From: an uncultured Pseudomonadota bacterium
GTDB lineage: Bacteria; Myxococcota_A; Bradymonadia; Bradymonadales; Bradymonadaceae
DNA length: 64,000 bases
Assembly: GCA_913057905.1 (NCBI GenBank)
Contig: CAJXPB010000004.1
Span: forward strand, 1 to 64,000
Reading direction: 5' to 3'
A model generated the notes under the pieces. It had not been told where the DNA came from and did not search any database. It worked only from the letters and a program-made list of their open reading frames with translations. Of this stretch, positions 46,449 through 55,314 are shown one piece after another (position 1 is the stretch's first letter; every line of letters starts with the position of its first letter). The position numbers were made by a program, and so were the translations under genes.

Positions 46449-47666
46449 TTATTGGTCGAAGGACTTGAGTTGCTTGGCTCGGTCGCGCAGGGACTTGGCG
46501 CGCTCGCGCAGTTGTTCCGCCTGCCGCTCGAGTTGCCGACGTTCTCGTCGAAGTCGGTCGATTCTCTGTTCGAGTCCGGAACCCTCGGAATAGTCGTCGC
46601 CGGTGACCTCGCCGGGATCGGCTTCGTTCTCAAGTACCAGGTTCGGCGAATCGTCTCCTCGACCGGCTCCGTTGTCGGGGCCCTGATTGGTGGGAGGGGG
46701 GCGGAAGCTGTCTCCGTTTTCGAACGTCGGGTCGTCGCCGGCGCCGAGGCGCTCTTCGTCGCCGGATGTTCCTTCCCCATCGGTGCCACTCGACGAGTGG
46801 TGCCCGACCGAACGGGGGCGGGACGCCTCATCGAAAAATTGCTCTTCGCTCTGAAAACTCTCTGAGCGGCGGGCGAGCGTGCGGGTCTGCTCGAGTTGGG
46901 CGAGTTTTTGTTCCACAGCCTTGAGGCGAGAGCGGAGCTGGTCTTCTGTATCCTCGAGTTCGTCGGCGGCGGCCTGAATCTGGTCGGGGCGTCCCGATTC
47001 GACGCGTTCAGCCATTCGTAGTGTCGCTTTGATTTCGGCCAGGTCGGGCGCCTCCGGCAGGGGAATCCGATACTCTCGTCGAAGCTCCCGGAGCTCGTTG
47101 AGTTGATCGACCCATTTCTGACGCGAGGTGGCATCGGCTTTGCGCAACTTGTCTTCGATGGTGGCGACCGAAGAGTCGATGGTAGCGACGAGCTCGGAGC
47201 GCATCGAACGCAGTCGGGCGTCGAGGGTGCGCAGGCGCGTCTGGAGCTGCTCGAGTTGCCGGGCAGTCTGCTGACTTTGGCTCAGGAGTTGTTGCACGGA
47301 CTGCCGGGAAGAGTTGTCCCCGGAGGCCGAGGTTTTGAGCCGATCGATCTTGTCGACGAGCCGCTGGTACTCACCACGCAGTGATTTCATGCGATCCAGC
47401 AGCTCGGAGCGTTGCTGCGAGACGGTCTCGTACCTGTCGCGCAGATCGCGGATGTCGTCGCCGCCCACCAATCCCAGGAGGCCGGGGAGGGTGAGGGTGG
47501 CGACCAAGACCCCCTTGGTGACAATCTGAAGCAGTGAGGGTATCACGTCGTGTCCGAGTCGTAGTGGGTCCGATGCCGCAGTCAGAGTATCGTGCAAGGA
47601 GCGTGCCGGCACGCCACCCCCGGTAGGATCACAGAAATCTCGAACACTTTGAAGGGCGAGACTCAA
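46449..47666 (-). CDS. membrane-anchored coiled-coil protein, unknown function
   Basis: A protein of up to 405 residues with one hydrophobic helix (about 48-66: VTKGVLVATLTLPGLLGLVGG), a long coiled coil (about 70-260, many Leu, Arg, Glu, Gln), a low-complexity acidic Gly/Ser/Pro stretch (about 275-355) and a short C-terminal coiled coil (EQRIDRLRRERRQLERQAEQ). This is probably a single-pass anchored filamentous protein. The start is uncertain: TTG 47666 opens the frame, but GTG 47546, which puts the hydrophobic helix near the N-terminus, is at least as likely. No family recognised. Confidence 0.6.
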   Translation of the reverse strand: MSLALQSVRDFCDPTGGGVPARSLHDTLTAASDPLRLGHDVIPSLLQIVTKGVLVATLTLPGLLGLVGGDDIRDLRDRYETVSQQRSELLDRMKSLRGEYQRLVDKIDRLKTSASGDNSSRQSVQQLLSQSQQTARQLEQLQTRLRTLDARLRSMRSELVATIDSSVATIEDKLRKADATSRQKWVDQLNELRELRREYRIPLPEAPDLAEIKATLRMAERVESGRPDQIQAAADELEDTEDQLRSRLKAVEQKLAQLEQTRTLARRSESFQSEEQFFDEASRPRSVGHHSSSGTDGEGTSGDEERLGAGDDPTFENGDSFRPPPTNQGPDNGAGRGDDSPNLVLENEADPGEVTGDDYSEGSGLEQRIDRLRRERRQLERQAEQLRERAKSLRDRAKQLKSFDQ

Positions 47667-47738
47667 ATATCTGAGCCATCGAGTCGCGAGATGGAATTGT
47701 TGAAGGGAGGGTTGAGCGCGTGCTAATACGAAAGGACC

Positions 47739-49313
47739 ATGACACTATCACACCGTGCGGACAGGATATTCGAGGGCCCGCTCGCCGAGACATCTCGCGT
47801 GTCGTTCGAGCTGCGGGATCCCGAGGGTGGGGTCTTCGAGGCGTCGGTTGTTACACGGATCAACGCCGAGCAGGATCCCTCACTCGTCGAGAAGCTCGAC
47901 GAGGGTGAGCTCAACTGGGTGGAATCTCCCGGTGGTGATCGATGGCGGCTGGCGAGTCCAGTCGTGTATCACCATCCGGCCGACGAAGAGTTCACACTCG
48001 TCGTACCCAAAAGTCTCGCCCACCGCGAGCTGGAGTGGCGCCGACGGCTGATGCAGAATCTGGAGGCTCGCGTCGAGTCGATTCCTCCGTATATTCGGGA
48101 CTTCACCTCGAGGATCGGCGTCGCGGACCATCGAGTCGAGACCCCCGATGCCGATGATGATGGGTCCATCGAAGAAGAAGTGACCCATACGGTCACCGAG
48201 GATCAGTTTGTATCGGTGACTTCCGAGCCGGTCGAGCGAACAGAAGCGGACCGGCCAGAGGTGGCACCTGCAGCCCGGCCAAAGGAGGGTGCCGAGGGTG
48301 TTGATGTGTTACGTCGGCCGAGTCGGGTAGTCGTCGAGCCAATAGAGGGTATTCATCTTCCCGACGAATTCGACTCGGATCGGGCGGTCCACGACCGTTT
48401 TGTCGACGTCGTCGACGGGCGGGTGCTCGCGGCGGCTCAGATCGACGCTGAGACGAGCGAGGCCCTGGCTCGAGGGGAGCCGGCGTTCTTCCTGCAGCTC
48501 CATCGGATCGAGGAGACGCCCCTCGCGGCGTTGTTGCTTGCGGCCCTCGACGACGACGCCCAGCCGATCGAAACCGTGGGGTGGCCCCTCGATCTCTCCA
48601 AGAACACGCATCGGACGGTGTTGAGTCGGTTGTCCGAGCACACGGCTCTCGATCTGGCGCTGTATGACGGGGAGGGCCGTCTTTCGGCGGCTTACGCCGT
48701 CGATGCTCCGCTGGAAGCAAATGTCGAGTGGATACGAAATCAGGTGGAAGACGCGCTGGCCGATCCCGACTCTCCGGCCGGCGAACCCCGCCGCGCTGCC
48801 GAACAGTATCTCAGTGATGATTTTCCCAGGCTCGGTCGAATGCGTCTGGAGTTTGGCCGGGAGGTCGAGGGTGACTTCGATGGGCTCTCAGAGATCTTGC
48901 TCGCCACTGGGATCATCGGATACTGGTCCTCGGACGAGGCGTTTTCGTACCTTGTCGCGAATCGGTCGTTTCCCCTGGAGCGATTTCGTGCGATCCAACG
49001 CCGCGTCATCGAAGCGGCTCTCGAGGCCGGGATCTATCTGAATGAACCGCTCCGTCGTCGGGCGATCGACGAGGGTATGGTGACCGACGAAGTCGAATTG
49101 ATCGAGATGCTTCTGGCCAACTTTGCCGAAGTGAGTACGGGGCTTCGGTCGAATGACCTGGAGCCGATGGATGAATGGGACAACTGGGACAAGCTCGTGC
49201 AGTTCGCCCGAGAAGTGGGGGTGACGCCGGACACCGAAGTGTTGGAACTGGCGGAATCGCGACTGGAACGGGCGAAGCGTCATGCCGCAGATTCGGACGA
49301 GACATCGAGCTGA
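47739..49313 (+). CDS. CpXC-like domain protein lacking the zinc cysteines
   Basis: A 524-residue soluble, acidic protein. The N-terminal 110 residues follow the layout of CpXC domains (INAEQDPSLVEKLDEGELNW, then SPVVYHHPADEEFTLVVPKS), but where CpXC proteins have CPxC zinc knuckles this one has DPEGG and ESPGG. The rest (about 140-524) is helical and acidic with no recognised domain. AAAGGA precedes the ATG. A phosphatase gene follows after 38 bp. Function unknown; the domain assignment is from memory of the family pattern and should be checked with a profile search. Confidence 0.6.
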   Translation: MTLSHRADRIFEGPLAETSRVSFELRDPEGGVFEASVVTRINAEQDPSLVEKLDEGELNWVESPGGDRWRLASPVVYHHPADEEFTLVVPKSLAHRELEWRRRLMQNLEARVESIPPYIRDFTSRIGVADHRVETPDADDDGSIEEEVTHTVTEDQFVSVTSEPVERTEADRPEVAPAARPKEGAEGVDVLRRPSRVVVEPIEGIHLPDEFDSDRAVHDRFVDVVDGRVLAAAQIDAETSEALARGEPAFFLQLHRIEETPLAALLLAALDDDAQPIETVGWPLDLSKNTHRTVLSRLSEHTALDLALYDGEGRLSAAYAVDAPLEANVEWIRNQVEDALADPDSPAGEPRRAAEQYLSDDFPRLGRMRLEFGREVEGDFDGLSEILLATGIIGYWSSDEAFSYLVANRSFPLERFRAIQRRVIEAALEAGIYLNEPLRRRAIDEGMVTDEVELIEMLLANFAEVSTGLRSNDLEPMDEWDNWDKLVQFAREVGVTPDTEVLELAESRLERAKRHAADSDETSS

Positions 49314-49351
49314 CCGATCACACTTTTTCGAGACTGAGACGGATTGGAGAC

Positions 49352-50092
49352 ATGCGAATCGGAATTTTGAGCGACATTCACGCCAACCTCGCCGCCCTCG
49401 AACGAGTGTTGGAGGATGCGGAGTCGGTCGAGCCGGGCATCGACAGATATTTTTGTCTGGGTGACGTCGTCGGCTACGGGGCCAATCCGAGAGAGTGTTG
49501 CGAGATCATCCGCGACCTGTGTGAATTTACGATCGTCGGAAACCACGACGCCGCCGTCTGCGGCCGGATGGACTACAGTTTCTACTACCAGCAGGCGAGA
49601 GATGCGCTCGACTGGCACGCCGAGCAGATCACGGAGGCGGATGATGAATGGCTTCAGTCCCTTCCGTATCGACGCGACATCGACGGTGTCGCGTACTGTC
49701 ACGGTGCTCCGGTCAACGAAGAGGACTTCGAGTACGTCTTCACGCTCGAACAGGCCAACAACCTGCTGGAGCATTGGGACGACCTGGAGCACGTCAGTTT
49801 TATCGGCCACTCGCACCTGACCAAGTCCTTCGAACTCGACCCGGACGAGGGGGCCCGGGAACTGGACGGGGACACCCTGAAATTCGAAGAGGGCAAAAAG
49901 TACGTCGTCACCGCCGGGAGCGTGGGCCAGCCGAGGGACAACGACAATCGAGCCTGCTGGGGAATCTACGACACCGAGGCCGACACCTTCGAGTTTCGAC
50001 GCGTCGGCTACGACGTCCGAACTGCGGCCCGTCGGATCTTCGAGTCTGAGTTATCCAGCGACTTTGGCAAGCGTCTGTACTTCGGGATCTGA
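49352..50092 (+). CDS. calcineurin-like metallophosphoesterase (YfcE-like)
   Basis: A 246-residue cytoplasmic phosphatase or phosphodiesterase with two metals. All motifs are intact: SDIHAN (D-x-H), GDVVGYGANP, VGNHDAAV (GNH), CHGAP and IGHSHLTKS (GHxH). Close to the family of small bacterial phosphodiesterases; the substrate cannot be predicted. ATG 49352 gives the standard start MRIGILSDIHANL, with GGAGA upstream. It may be co-transcribed with the preceding CpXC-like gene. Its stop lies 11 bp from the convergent PQQ-repeat gene. Confidence 0.9.
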   Translation: MRIGILSDIHANLAALERVLEDAESVEPGIDRYFCLGDVVGYGANPRECCEIIRDLCEFTIVGNHDAAVCGRMDYSFYYQQARDALDWHAEQITEADDEWLQSLPYRRDIDGVAYCHGAPVNEEDFEYVFTLEQANNLLEHWDDLEHVSFIGHSHLTKSFELDPDEGARELDGDTLKFEEGKKYVVTAGSVGQPRDNDNRACWGIYDTEADTFEFRRVGYDVRTAARRIFESELSSDFGKRLYFGI

Positions 50093-50103
50093 GGGCGGAC
50101 GGC

Positions 50104-52512
50104 TCAGACCTCGGTCAGGAAGTGATTGAGGTCGTACCCGATAACCCTGTCGTCGACACTTTCGTCGTGGGAGGTGTCGCCGACGATCAGCATGAGTTCA
50201 CCGACCACCTCGGCAAACTGGGGACGTCGGACCGGAGCGTCGACGCGATGCATGAGCACGCCGGACTCCGGATCCCGGATATCGATCTGGCGTCCGACGA
50301 CGAGGAGGCCGTCTTCGACGACTCGAGGCCCGGGGTGCGGGGGGCGAGGCGCCGACTCGTGGTGTCCGGCGACGTGCCATCGGATCGAGCCGTCGGCCAG
50401 GTTCAGGCAGTGGAGATCCCCACGATCCGTCTGGACGATGCCGTGTTCGACGCCGTCGATGCTGAGGGGCGTGACCGCGCTGACGCCGTCCATGCCGGCG
50501 GTCGCCAGGTCGGTGGTCCACTCGACCGTGGGCTTCGGGGATTCGATGTCGATGGCGTGCAGCGCCGGCGACTGGGGAGATTCGACCGGGAGAAGTAGCC
50601 AGCGGTCGATAAACGTCGGGGGGCCGGTCAGCAACCCCTCTATTCTGACGTCCCAGACGGTCCGACCCGTGTACGGGAAAAACGCGTGAATCTTGAGATG
50701 ACGGTGCGCGGGATCGTGCGTGAACGCGTAGATGCGGCCTTGATGAAGGTGAGGGGAGCGGTCGACGAGCCCGCCGAGGCGCACCTTCCAGAGGAGTTCG
50801 CCATCGGCGGGAGACACGGCATAGAAGAATCCCTCTTCGGACAGCATTGCCGTGAGTCCACCGCTCCAAACCGCACCCGCGAATTCTCCGTGGGCGGCAT
50901 CGAACGTCCAGCGGGCATCCTCCTGGAGGCCAACCCCCGCGGCGTGACCCTCTCGGGTGCAGACCACCAACCGATCGGCCGCCGGAAAATGAGACGCGCT
51001 CAGCAGCCGGTTCGAGCCTTCGTTGCCGTCGAAGAGGCGCGCATACCGGCGTCCGATGTCGCCGTGCTGCCCGGTCGACAGCGTTCCCTCCGTGTCCAGG
51101 GCGGCCCATCCTGACGCGTGAAGAGCAAATGAGATGAATGTCGAGTCTTCCGGGGCGACTCGCCACTGTCGTTGTCCGGTCTCCCAGTCGAAACTCTCGA
51201 TGGCTCCATCGCCGAGGATCGTCAGACCCTCGGAGCCGGCCTCGATCTCCTCGGCGGAGATCCGGGGGCGAAAGAGAGTCCAGCGCGGTCGCCCGAAGAT
51301 GCGGTAGGTGTCGTGGAACGGAAAAGGAAATCCGGCCTCGGGAGGAAGGGGCGGGGGCGCCGGCTGAATGTCCCCCTGTTCGTCGATGTGTCGCTCGGGG
51401 TCGTCGAGGTAGGTGTTTTCCTCGGAGATCTCTGCCAGCCAGCTTCCCAGCTCATCGGCCTCGCGACGGAGTTGGTCGAGCCTGTGATTTAGTTCCAGGC
51501 GTGGGTTCCACTCCGAGAGGTCGTCCAGGAAAAGTCGTGCGACGCTGATCATGGTGTCGACGGCTTCGTTGACCGGGAGCGTCGCCTCCAGCGCATCGTC
51601 CCGGCCCTCTGCGTCGCGCGCGGCAACGGTGATCCGGCATCGTCTCCCGTCGGCCTCGATATCGATGGCGGAATATCGTCCCGGCCGCCCCGGCTGGAGG
51701 TGGTCACCGTCGGTCTCCAGATACTCCAGAAGCTCTCGCGCGTGCGAAAGCAGTCGCCAGCAGGTCAGAACGGGAAACGTCTCGGACAATTCGACCGATT
51801 CCCCGGCCCACTCGACTTCGACGTGGCCCGGGGCCAGAAGAGCGTGAAGATCAAAGGGATGCTCGCCGCCGTAGTGGCGCAGCGGGATGTAATCGGCATC
51901 GTAGGCGTACGCGATCGAGAGCCCGCGCTGAGAAGAGGTGCTCCCGCGTCTGAGGCCTCCCTCGACCTCCGGATCGACGGGTTCGCCGGTGCCGGCGAGA
52001 GTGTGTGCGGGCGCGGATGAGAGCCGGTCGAGTCGTTCGCTGAACTCTCGGACGAAGGCGTCCGAAGTGAATTGCGACGAGATGCCGTAGAGATCATCGA
52101 GCATCGCCGACGCAGTGGAGGTGACGGCGTCGTGCAGGGTCTCGGGAGCCGTTTCAACCTGGTGGGCGACGACGTGTCGTCTCGGCCCGACGCTGTACAG
52201 CGACACCTCGACGCAGTCGCCGGCAGGATGAAAGACGAGTTCCCAGGGTTCGCGGGCGAATTCGACGATTGCCTTTCGAGAACGTCCTTCGGCGATTGCC
52301 AGGAGCGCAGCGACCATCGAGTCGACGACGGTGAAGACATTGTCTTCATCGACCGACGAGGTGATGTTCCGGCCGTCGACGACGATGTCGATGATGTCTC
52401 GGATTTCAGTCAGGTCGACGCCGCAGCCGGAGGGCCGTGAGTGCCGGATGTCGTGCAGATACCGAACACTCTCCTTCCAGGTTTGACCGACAGATATTTC
52501 GACCGACGTCAT
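50104..52512 (-). CDS. large PQQ-like beta-propeller repeat protein
   Basis: An 802-residue protein without a signal peptide, so apparently cytoplasmic. Residues of about 1-390 are an unrecognised region with helices and acidic patches. The C-terminal 400 residues carry repeated PQQ-like blades (GLTILGDGAIESFDWETGQRQWRV, ENGFFYAVSPADGELLWKVRLGG-like, DLHCLNLADGSIRWHVAGH). PQQ-type propellers usually bind proteins. ATG 52512 starts where the sequence becomes protein-like; the frame stays open far upstream (to 53352) over the divergent gene. It could be a scaffold for the neighbouring operon. Confidence 0.7.
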   Translation of the reverse strand: MTSVEISVGQTWKESVRYLHDIRHSRPSGCGVDLTEIRDIIDIVVDGRNITSSVDEDNVFTVVDSMVAALLAIAEGRSRKAIVEFAREPWELVFHPAGDCVEVSLYSVGPRRHVVAHQVETAPETLHDAVTSTASAMLDDLYGISSQFTSDAFVREFSERLDRLSSAPAHTLAGTGEPVDPEVEGGLRRGSTSSQRGLSIAYAYDADYIPLRHYGGEHPFDLHALLAPGHVEVEWAGESVELSETFPVLTCWRLLSHARELLEYLETDGDHLQPGRPGRYSAIDIEADGRRCRITVAARDAEGRDDALEATLPVNEAVDTMISVARLFLDDLSEWNPRLELNHRLDQLRREADELGSWLAEISEENTYLDDPERHIDEQGDIQPAPPPLPPEAGFPFPFHDTYRIFGRPRWTLFRPRISAEEIEAGSEGLTILGDGAIESFDWETGQRQWRVAPEDSTFISFALHASGWAALDTEGTLSTGQHGDIGRRYARLFDGNEGSNRLLSASHFPAADRLVVCTREGHAAGVGLQEDARWTFDAAHGEFAGAVWSGGLTAMLSEEGFFYAVSPADGELLWKVRLGGLVDRSPHLHQGRIYAFTHDPAHRHLKIHAFFPYTGRTVWDVRIEGLLTGPPTFIDRWLLLPVESPQSPALHAIDIESPKPTVEWTTDLATAGMDGVSAVTPLSIDGVEHGIVQTDRGDLHCLNLADGSIRWHVAGHHESAPRPPHPGPRVVEDGLLVVGRQIDIRDPESGVLMHRVDAPVRRPQFAEVVGELMLIVGDTSHDESVDDRVIGYDLNHFLTEV

Positions 52513-52794
52513 GGTGATTCGGACTTCATCGAGGGGCGGCGCCGCCGAATCTGATCGAGCAGACCCGGTTGAAGCCGCCGGAGTTGTGACACGCTGAGGA
52601 TAACAGTTCCAGGGTGGTGCGTCTTCCCCGGTTTCGAGTTCTCGTCTTCTGTCGTCGAGGTCGTCAGCGTCCGGCCACGCCAAAAAAGTGCGCAACAGAT
52701 CGGGCATCCGTGTCGAAAACAACCTGTAGAGGGGCGGAGTGGATGGACGGCGAACTCCCCCGGATTCAACCATACTTGCGGATGAGGAGAACCA
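52513..52794. other. divergent intergenic region between the PQQ-repeat gene and the second type III-like operon
   Basis: 282 bp without a credible gene. CATACT (52771-52776) resembles a -10 box for the operon at 52795 but has no matching -35. A GAGGAGA ribosome binding site precedes the operon start. The open frame of the PQQ gene runs through the region but its codon character looks poor here. Confidence 0.4.
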
Positions 52795-53226
52795 ATGACG
52801 CAGCGAATCGACGGTCCCCCGGGTGGTCCGGCGGGTCAGGTCAATCAAAACGGTGAGACGACAGGTCAGACGACGAAACGCGTCAAAACGAAGTTCGGGA
52901 AATTCATGGACCGGGTGGCCGGAGGCGCGTTGTCCGCGGTGTCGCTCGTGGCACCGGCCATTCCAGGCGGGAAACTGGTGGAGGCAGCGGCCGGCGGTCT
53001 CGGCCAGCTTCGTGACAGGGCTCCCGAGGGATTGGTGTCGGGGGCTCGAGACGATTCGCTCCAGCAGATGCAGCAGATGCAGGAATCGAATCAGATGTAC
53101 AACTTGCAGTACTTCGAACTGCAGCAGCAGGCCCAGCAGGACAATCGCCAATTCAAGGCGATGTCGAATCTGATGAAGGTCCGACACGATACGGCGAAGT
53201 CGGCGATCAACAATATGCGAGCGTAA
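52795..53226 (+). CDS. possible type III secretion substrate (filament or translocator-like)
   Basis: A 143-residue protein without a Sec signal. A polar, Gly/Gln-rich first 30 residues are followed by a basic patch, a moderately hydrophobic Ala/Val/Gly helix (about 40-70: VAGGALSAVSLVAPAIPGGK) and a C-terminal helical region rich in Gln and Met (about 85-143), ending HDTAKSAINNMR. The layout (disordered start, hydrophobic stretch, C-terminal coiled coil) fits type III filament or translocator proteins, and the next gene looks like a TPR chaperone. I do not recognise a named family; assignment rests on pattern and context. Confidence 0.5.
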   Translation: MTQRIDGPPGGPAGQVNQNGETTGQTTKRVKTKFGKFMDRVAGGALSAVSLVAPAIPGGKLVEAAAGGLGQLRDRAPEGLVSGARDDSLQQMQQMQESNQMYNLQYFELQQQAQQDNRQFKAMSNLMKVRHDTAKSAINNMRA

Positions 53227-53266
53227 ATAGCTGTTGAGCGCGACCGAAAGGAGACGGAGACGACCG

Positions 53267-53707
53267 ATGAACAAAGAAGGCCGAAGCAATCCGGAGTTCG
53301 ACGTCCGCGAGGCGTTGAGTCGGGCGTATTTGCTGGTGAGCTGGGGGCACATCGATCCCGCCCTCGAGTTGTGTGAACGCGTCGACGAGTCGTTTGAAGG
53401 CGGGCATCCGCTCCCCCAGACGCTGGCGGGCGGGTTCTTGGTGGGAGCGGGCCGGATGCGAGAGGGGCTTCAGCGGCTGCGTGCCACGGTTCGCCGTTTT
53501 CCGGCAGCGCCGATGCCGCATATTCAGTTCGCCGAGGCTTGTTTTCTGGCGGGACGCCACCGCCAGGGACACCGAGCGATGGAGCGGGCGCGCGGGGTTC
53601 TCGACGAAGCTTCCGAGGAGTGTCGGCTCTGGTTCGACAGTCTGGAGGCGGTCTGGATGAGCAATGATCCGCCCGCCGTGACATCATTGCCGGTGGGGCC
53701 CATCTGA
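53267..53707 (+). CDS. TPR-like protein, possible type III chaperone
   Basis: A 146-residue helical protein with at least three TPR-like repeats (EALSRAYLLVSWGHIDPALE, TLAGGFLVGAGRMREGLQRL, FAEACFLAGRHRQGHRAMER). Size and fold match the class II translocator chaperones (SycD/LcrH) and YscG-like needle chaperones of type III systems. It has a strong AAGGAGA ribosome binding site and lies 40 bp after the putative substrate gene, the usual chaperone-substrate pairing. A generic TPR scaffold is the alternative. Confidence 0.6.
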   Translation: MNKEGRSNPEFDVREALSRAYLLVSWGHIDPALELCERVDESFEGGHPLPQTLAGGFLVGAGRMREGLQRLRATVRRFPAAPMPHIQFAEACFLAGRHRQGHRAMERARGVLDEASEECRLWFDSLEAVWMSNDPPAVTSLPVGPI

Positions 53708-53743
53708 GGGGCGTCGCACACGTTGGTTTCTTCAGGAGATATC

Positions 53744-54187
53744 ATGACGATTGATGAAGCAGGTGCAGCACCGATGAGGGGCGAGACTCTCATCGCTCGA
53801 ATGCGGGAGGTTCACGCTCAGGCGACGGACTCCGCGACGGTGGATGGAGCCTCCGTCGACAAGACCCCGGCGGCCGACCGAGTCGATCTCGATTCGCTCG
53901 AACGCGTCGACGGCGTCGATGCCGCTGATCCGGTCCAACGGCGCCTGTTGGAGACCGCCCGAGAAGCGCTCAACGGGGAGTACGACGGCGATGTTCGGGC
54001 GATCCGTGCGAGTGTCATCGACGAGATTTTCGACGAGACGTGGAGTGAGCGACTCCCCGCCGAACGGCGCGAAACGATCGGCGGAGTGGTCAGAGAGGCG
54101 CTCACCGACGACCTTGCCTTTCGAACCGAGGTTGACCATATGTTACTGCATGCGGCACGCCTGCTGGGCCGAGCCGGGGCGCAGTAA
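53744..54187 (+). CDS. small helical protein of the type III-like operon
   Basis: A 147-residue protein. The first half is polar, with VDKTPAADRVDLDSLERVDG, which has the look of an unfolded regulator or substrate segment. The second half is helical (RAIRASVIDEIFDETW, GVVREALTDDLAFRTEVDHM). No family recognised. AGGAG lies five bases before the ATG, and it is the third gene of a tight row (37 bp after the TPR gene). It may be a regulator, chaperone or substrate of the same system. Confidence 0.55.
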   Translation: MTIDEAGAAPMRGETLIARMREVHAQATDSATVDGASVDKTPAADRVDLDSLERVDGVDAADPVQRRLLETAREALNGEYDGDVRAIRASVIDEIFDETWSERLPAERRETIGGVVREALTDDLAFRTEVDHMLLHAARLLGRAGAQ

Positions 54188-54282
54188 TGCGTCGGTCGAC
54201 CGAACCGGCGGGTTGCTGCTATGGTGAGACGTCAGACGACGTTGTACGGGCCATTGGTTTCTGCCGGAGCGAGGAGTTTTGA

Positions 54283-55314
54283 ATGTACTACGAGGTTTAC
54301 ATTCCCTCAGAGGACGAAGACGGGTTCGATACGACGATCACCGTCGAGGCCGAGAACTGGATGTCGGCGCTGAAGTCGGGGCTCGAACGGACCGGCGAGG
54401 GGGCCGATGCCGTTCGAAACGTCATGTGTGACATCAAGGACGACAATTCGATCCATGTCACCGACGCGACGACCCAGCGTGTCTTCGTCCTGGAGGAGCT
54501 CGGTGAGCAGCGCCCCGAGGACATCGACGACGACGATGTGGCAAAGGCTCCATCGGAGACCGAGGACGAGATCGACCTCGAGGTCCAGGAGACGCCCTCC
54601 GAGCCCGAAGCATCCGAAGAGGAGGTTACCGCGGATGTTGAGCCCGACGAGGATGGCCGCATGCGGGTCGGCTCGCAGACCCAGCAGGAACTGAAGGCCT
54701 CGGAGGACAGTCAGGCCAAGGTCGTCGGCGAGGAACGCAAGAAGACCGATCGGACGCGTGCCCAGAGTATCGGGCGTTCCGAAGAGAAGGTCTCCGAATC
54801 GATCATCGAGGACATGTTCCTCGAGATCCAGCCGATCCACAGTGAAGACATGGACATGGAGGAGGCTGTCAACTTCGTCCTGGACCTGTCGATGGACAAG
54901 ATCGACGCCGAGAGTGGGAGCATTTTATTCGCCGATGTCAGCGGTCAGGAGCTGTATTTCGCCGCCGCACGGGGCCCGAAGGCCGACGAGATCATGGACT
55001 TTCGGGTGCCCATGGGTGAGGGGATCGTCGGGTTTTGCTCCAGAGAAGGGGTCAGCCTCGCGATCGGCGATGCTCAGGAGGATCCCCGGTTTTACGAAGA
55101 GATCTCCGAGTCTCTCGGGTATCCGACCAACAGCCTGCTCTGCTCGCCGATCCAGTATCGGGGGCGGGTCTACGGTGCCGTGGAATTGGTCAACAAGACA
55201 GGCGGGTCGACCTTCACGACCAACGAGATGAACGCGCTCTCCTATGTGGGACGTCAGATGGCAGAATTCGTCAACCGCGTGGTGATGGAGCGCGAATCGC
55301 TTGAAGACGAGTAG
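54283..55314 (+). CDS. GAF domain protein with an acidic linker
   Basis: A 343-residue cytoplasmic sensor-type protein in three parts: an N-terminal domain of about 75 residues (YYEVYIPSEDEDGFDTTI, WMSALKSGLERTGEGA), a charged acidic linker (about 80-165), and a C-terminal GAF domain (about 185-335) with ESGSILFADVSGQELYFAAA, GEGIVGFCSREG and SLLCSPIQYRGRVYGAVELVN. GAF domains bind small ligands or c-di-GMP-type nucleotides; the ligand here is unknown. GCGAGGAG precedes the ATG. The following acyl-AMP-ligase gene starts inside this one, so they are translationally coupled. Confidence 0.85.
   Translation: MYYEVYIPSEDEDGFDTTITVEAENWMSALKSGLERTGEGADAVRNVMCDIKDDNSIHVTDATTQRVFVLEELGEQRPEDIDDDDVAKAPSETEDEIDLEVQETPSEPEASEEEVTADVEPDEDGRMRVGSQTQQELKASEDSQAKVVGEERKKTDRTRAQSIGRSEEKVSESIIEDMFLEIQPIHSEDMDMEEAVNFVLDLSMDKIDAESGSILFADVSGQELYFAAARGPKADEIMDFRVPMGEGIVGFCSREGVSLAIGDAQEDPRFYEEISESLGYPTNSLLCSPIQYRGRVYGAVELVNKTGGSTFTTNEMNALSYVGRQMAEFVNRVVMERESLEDE

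Noticed and set aside
47700..47729. TTGAAG-N18-TAATAC as a promoter for 47739
   Set aside because: The transcript would start after the AAAGGA ribosome binding site, only a few bases before the ATG.
52513..53352. N-terminal extension of the PQQ-repeat frame
   Set aside because: It would cover the divergent type III-like gene and has poor coding character; ATG 52512 is a sufficient start.
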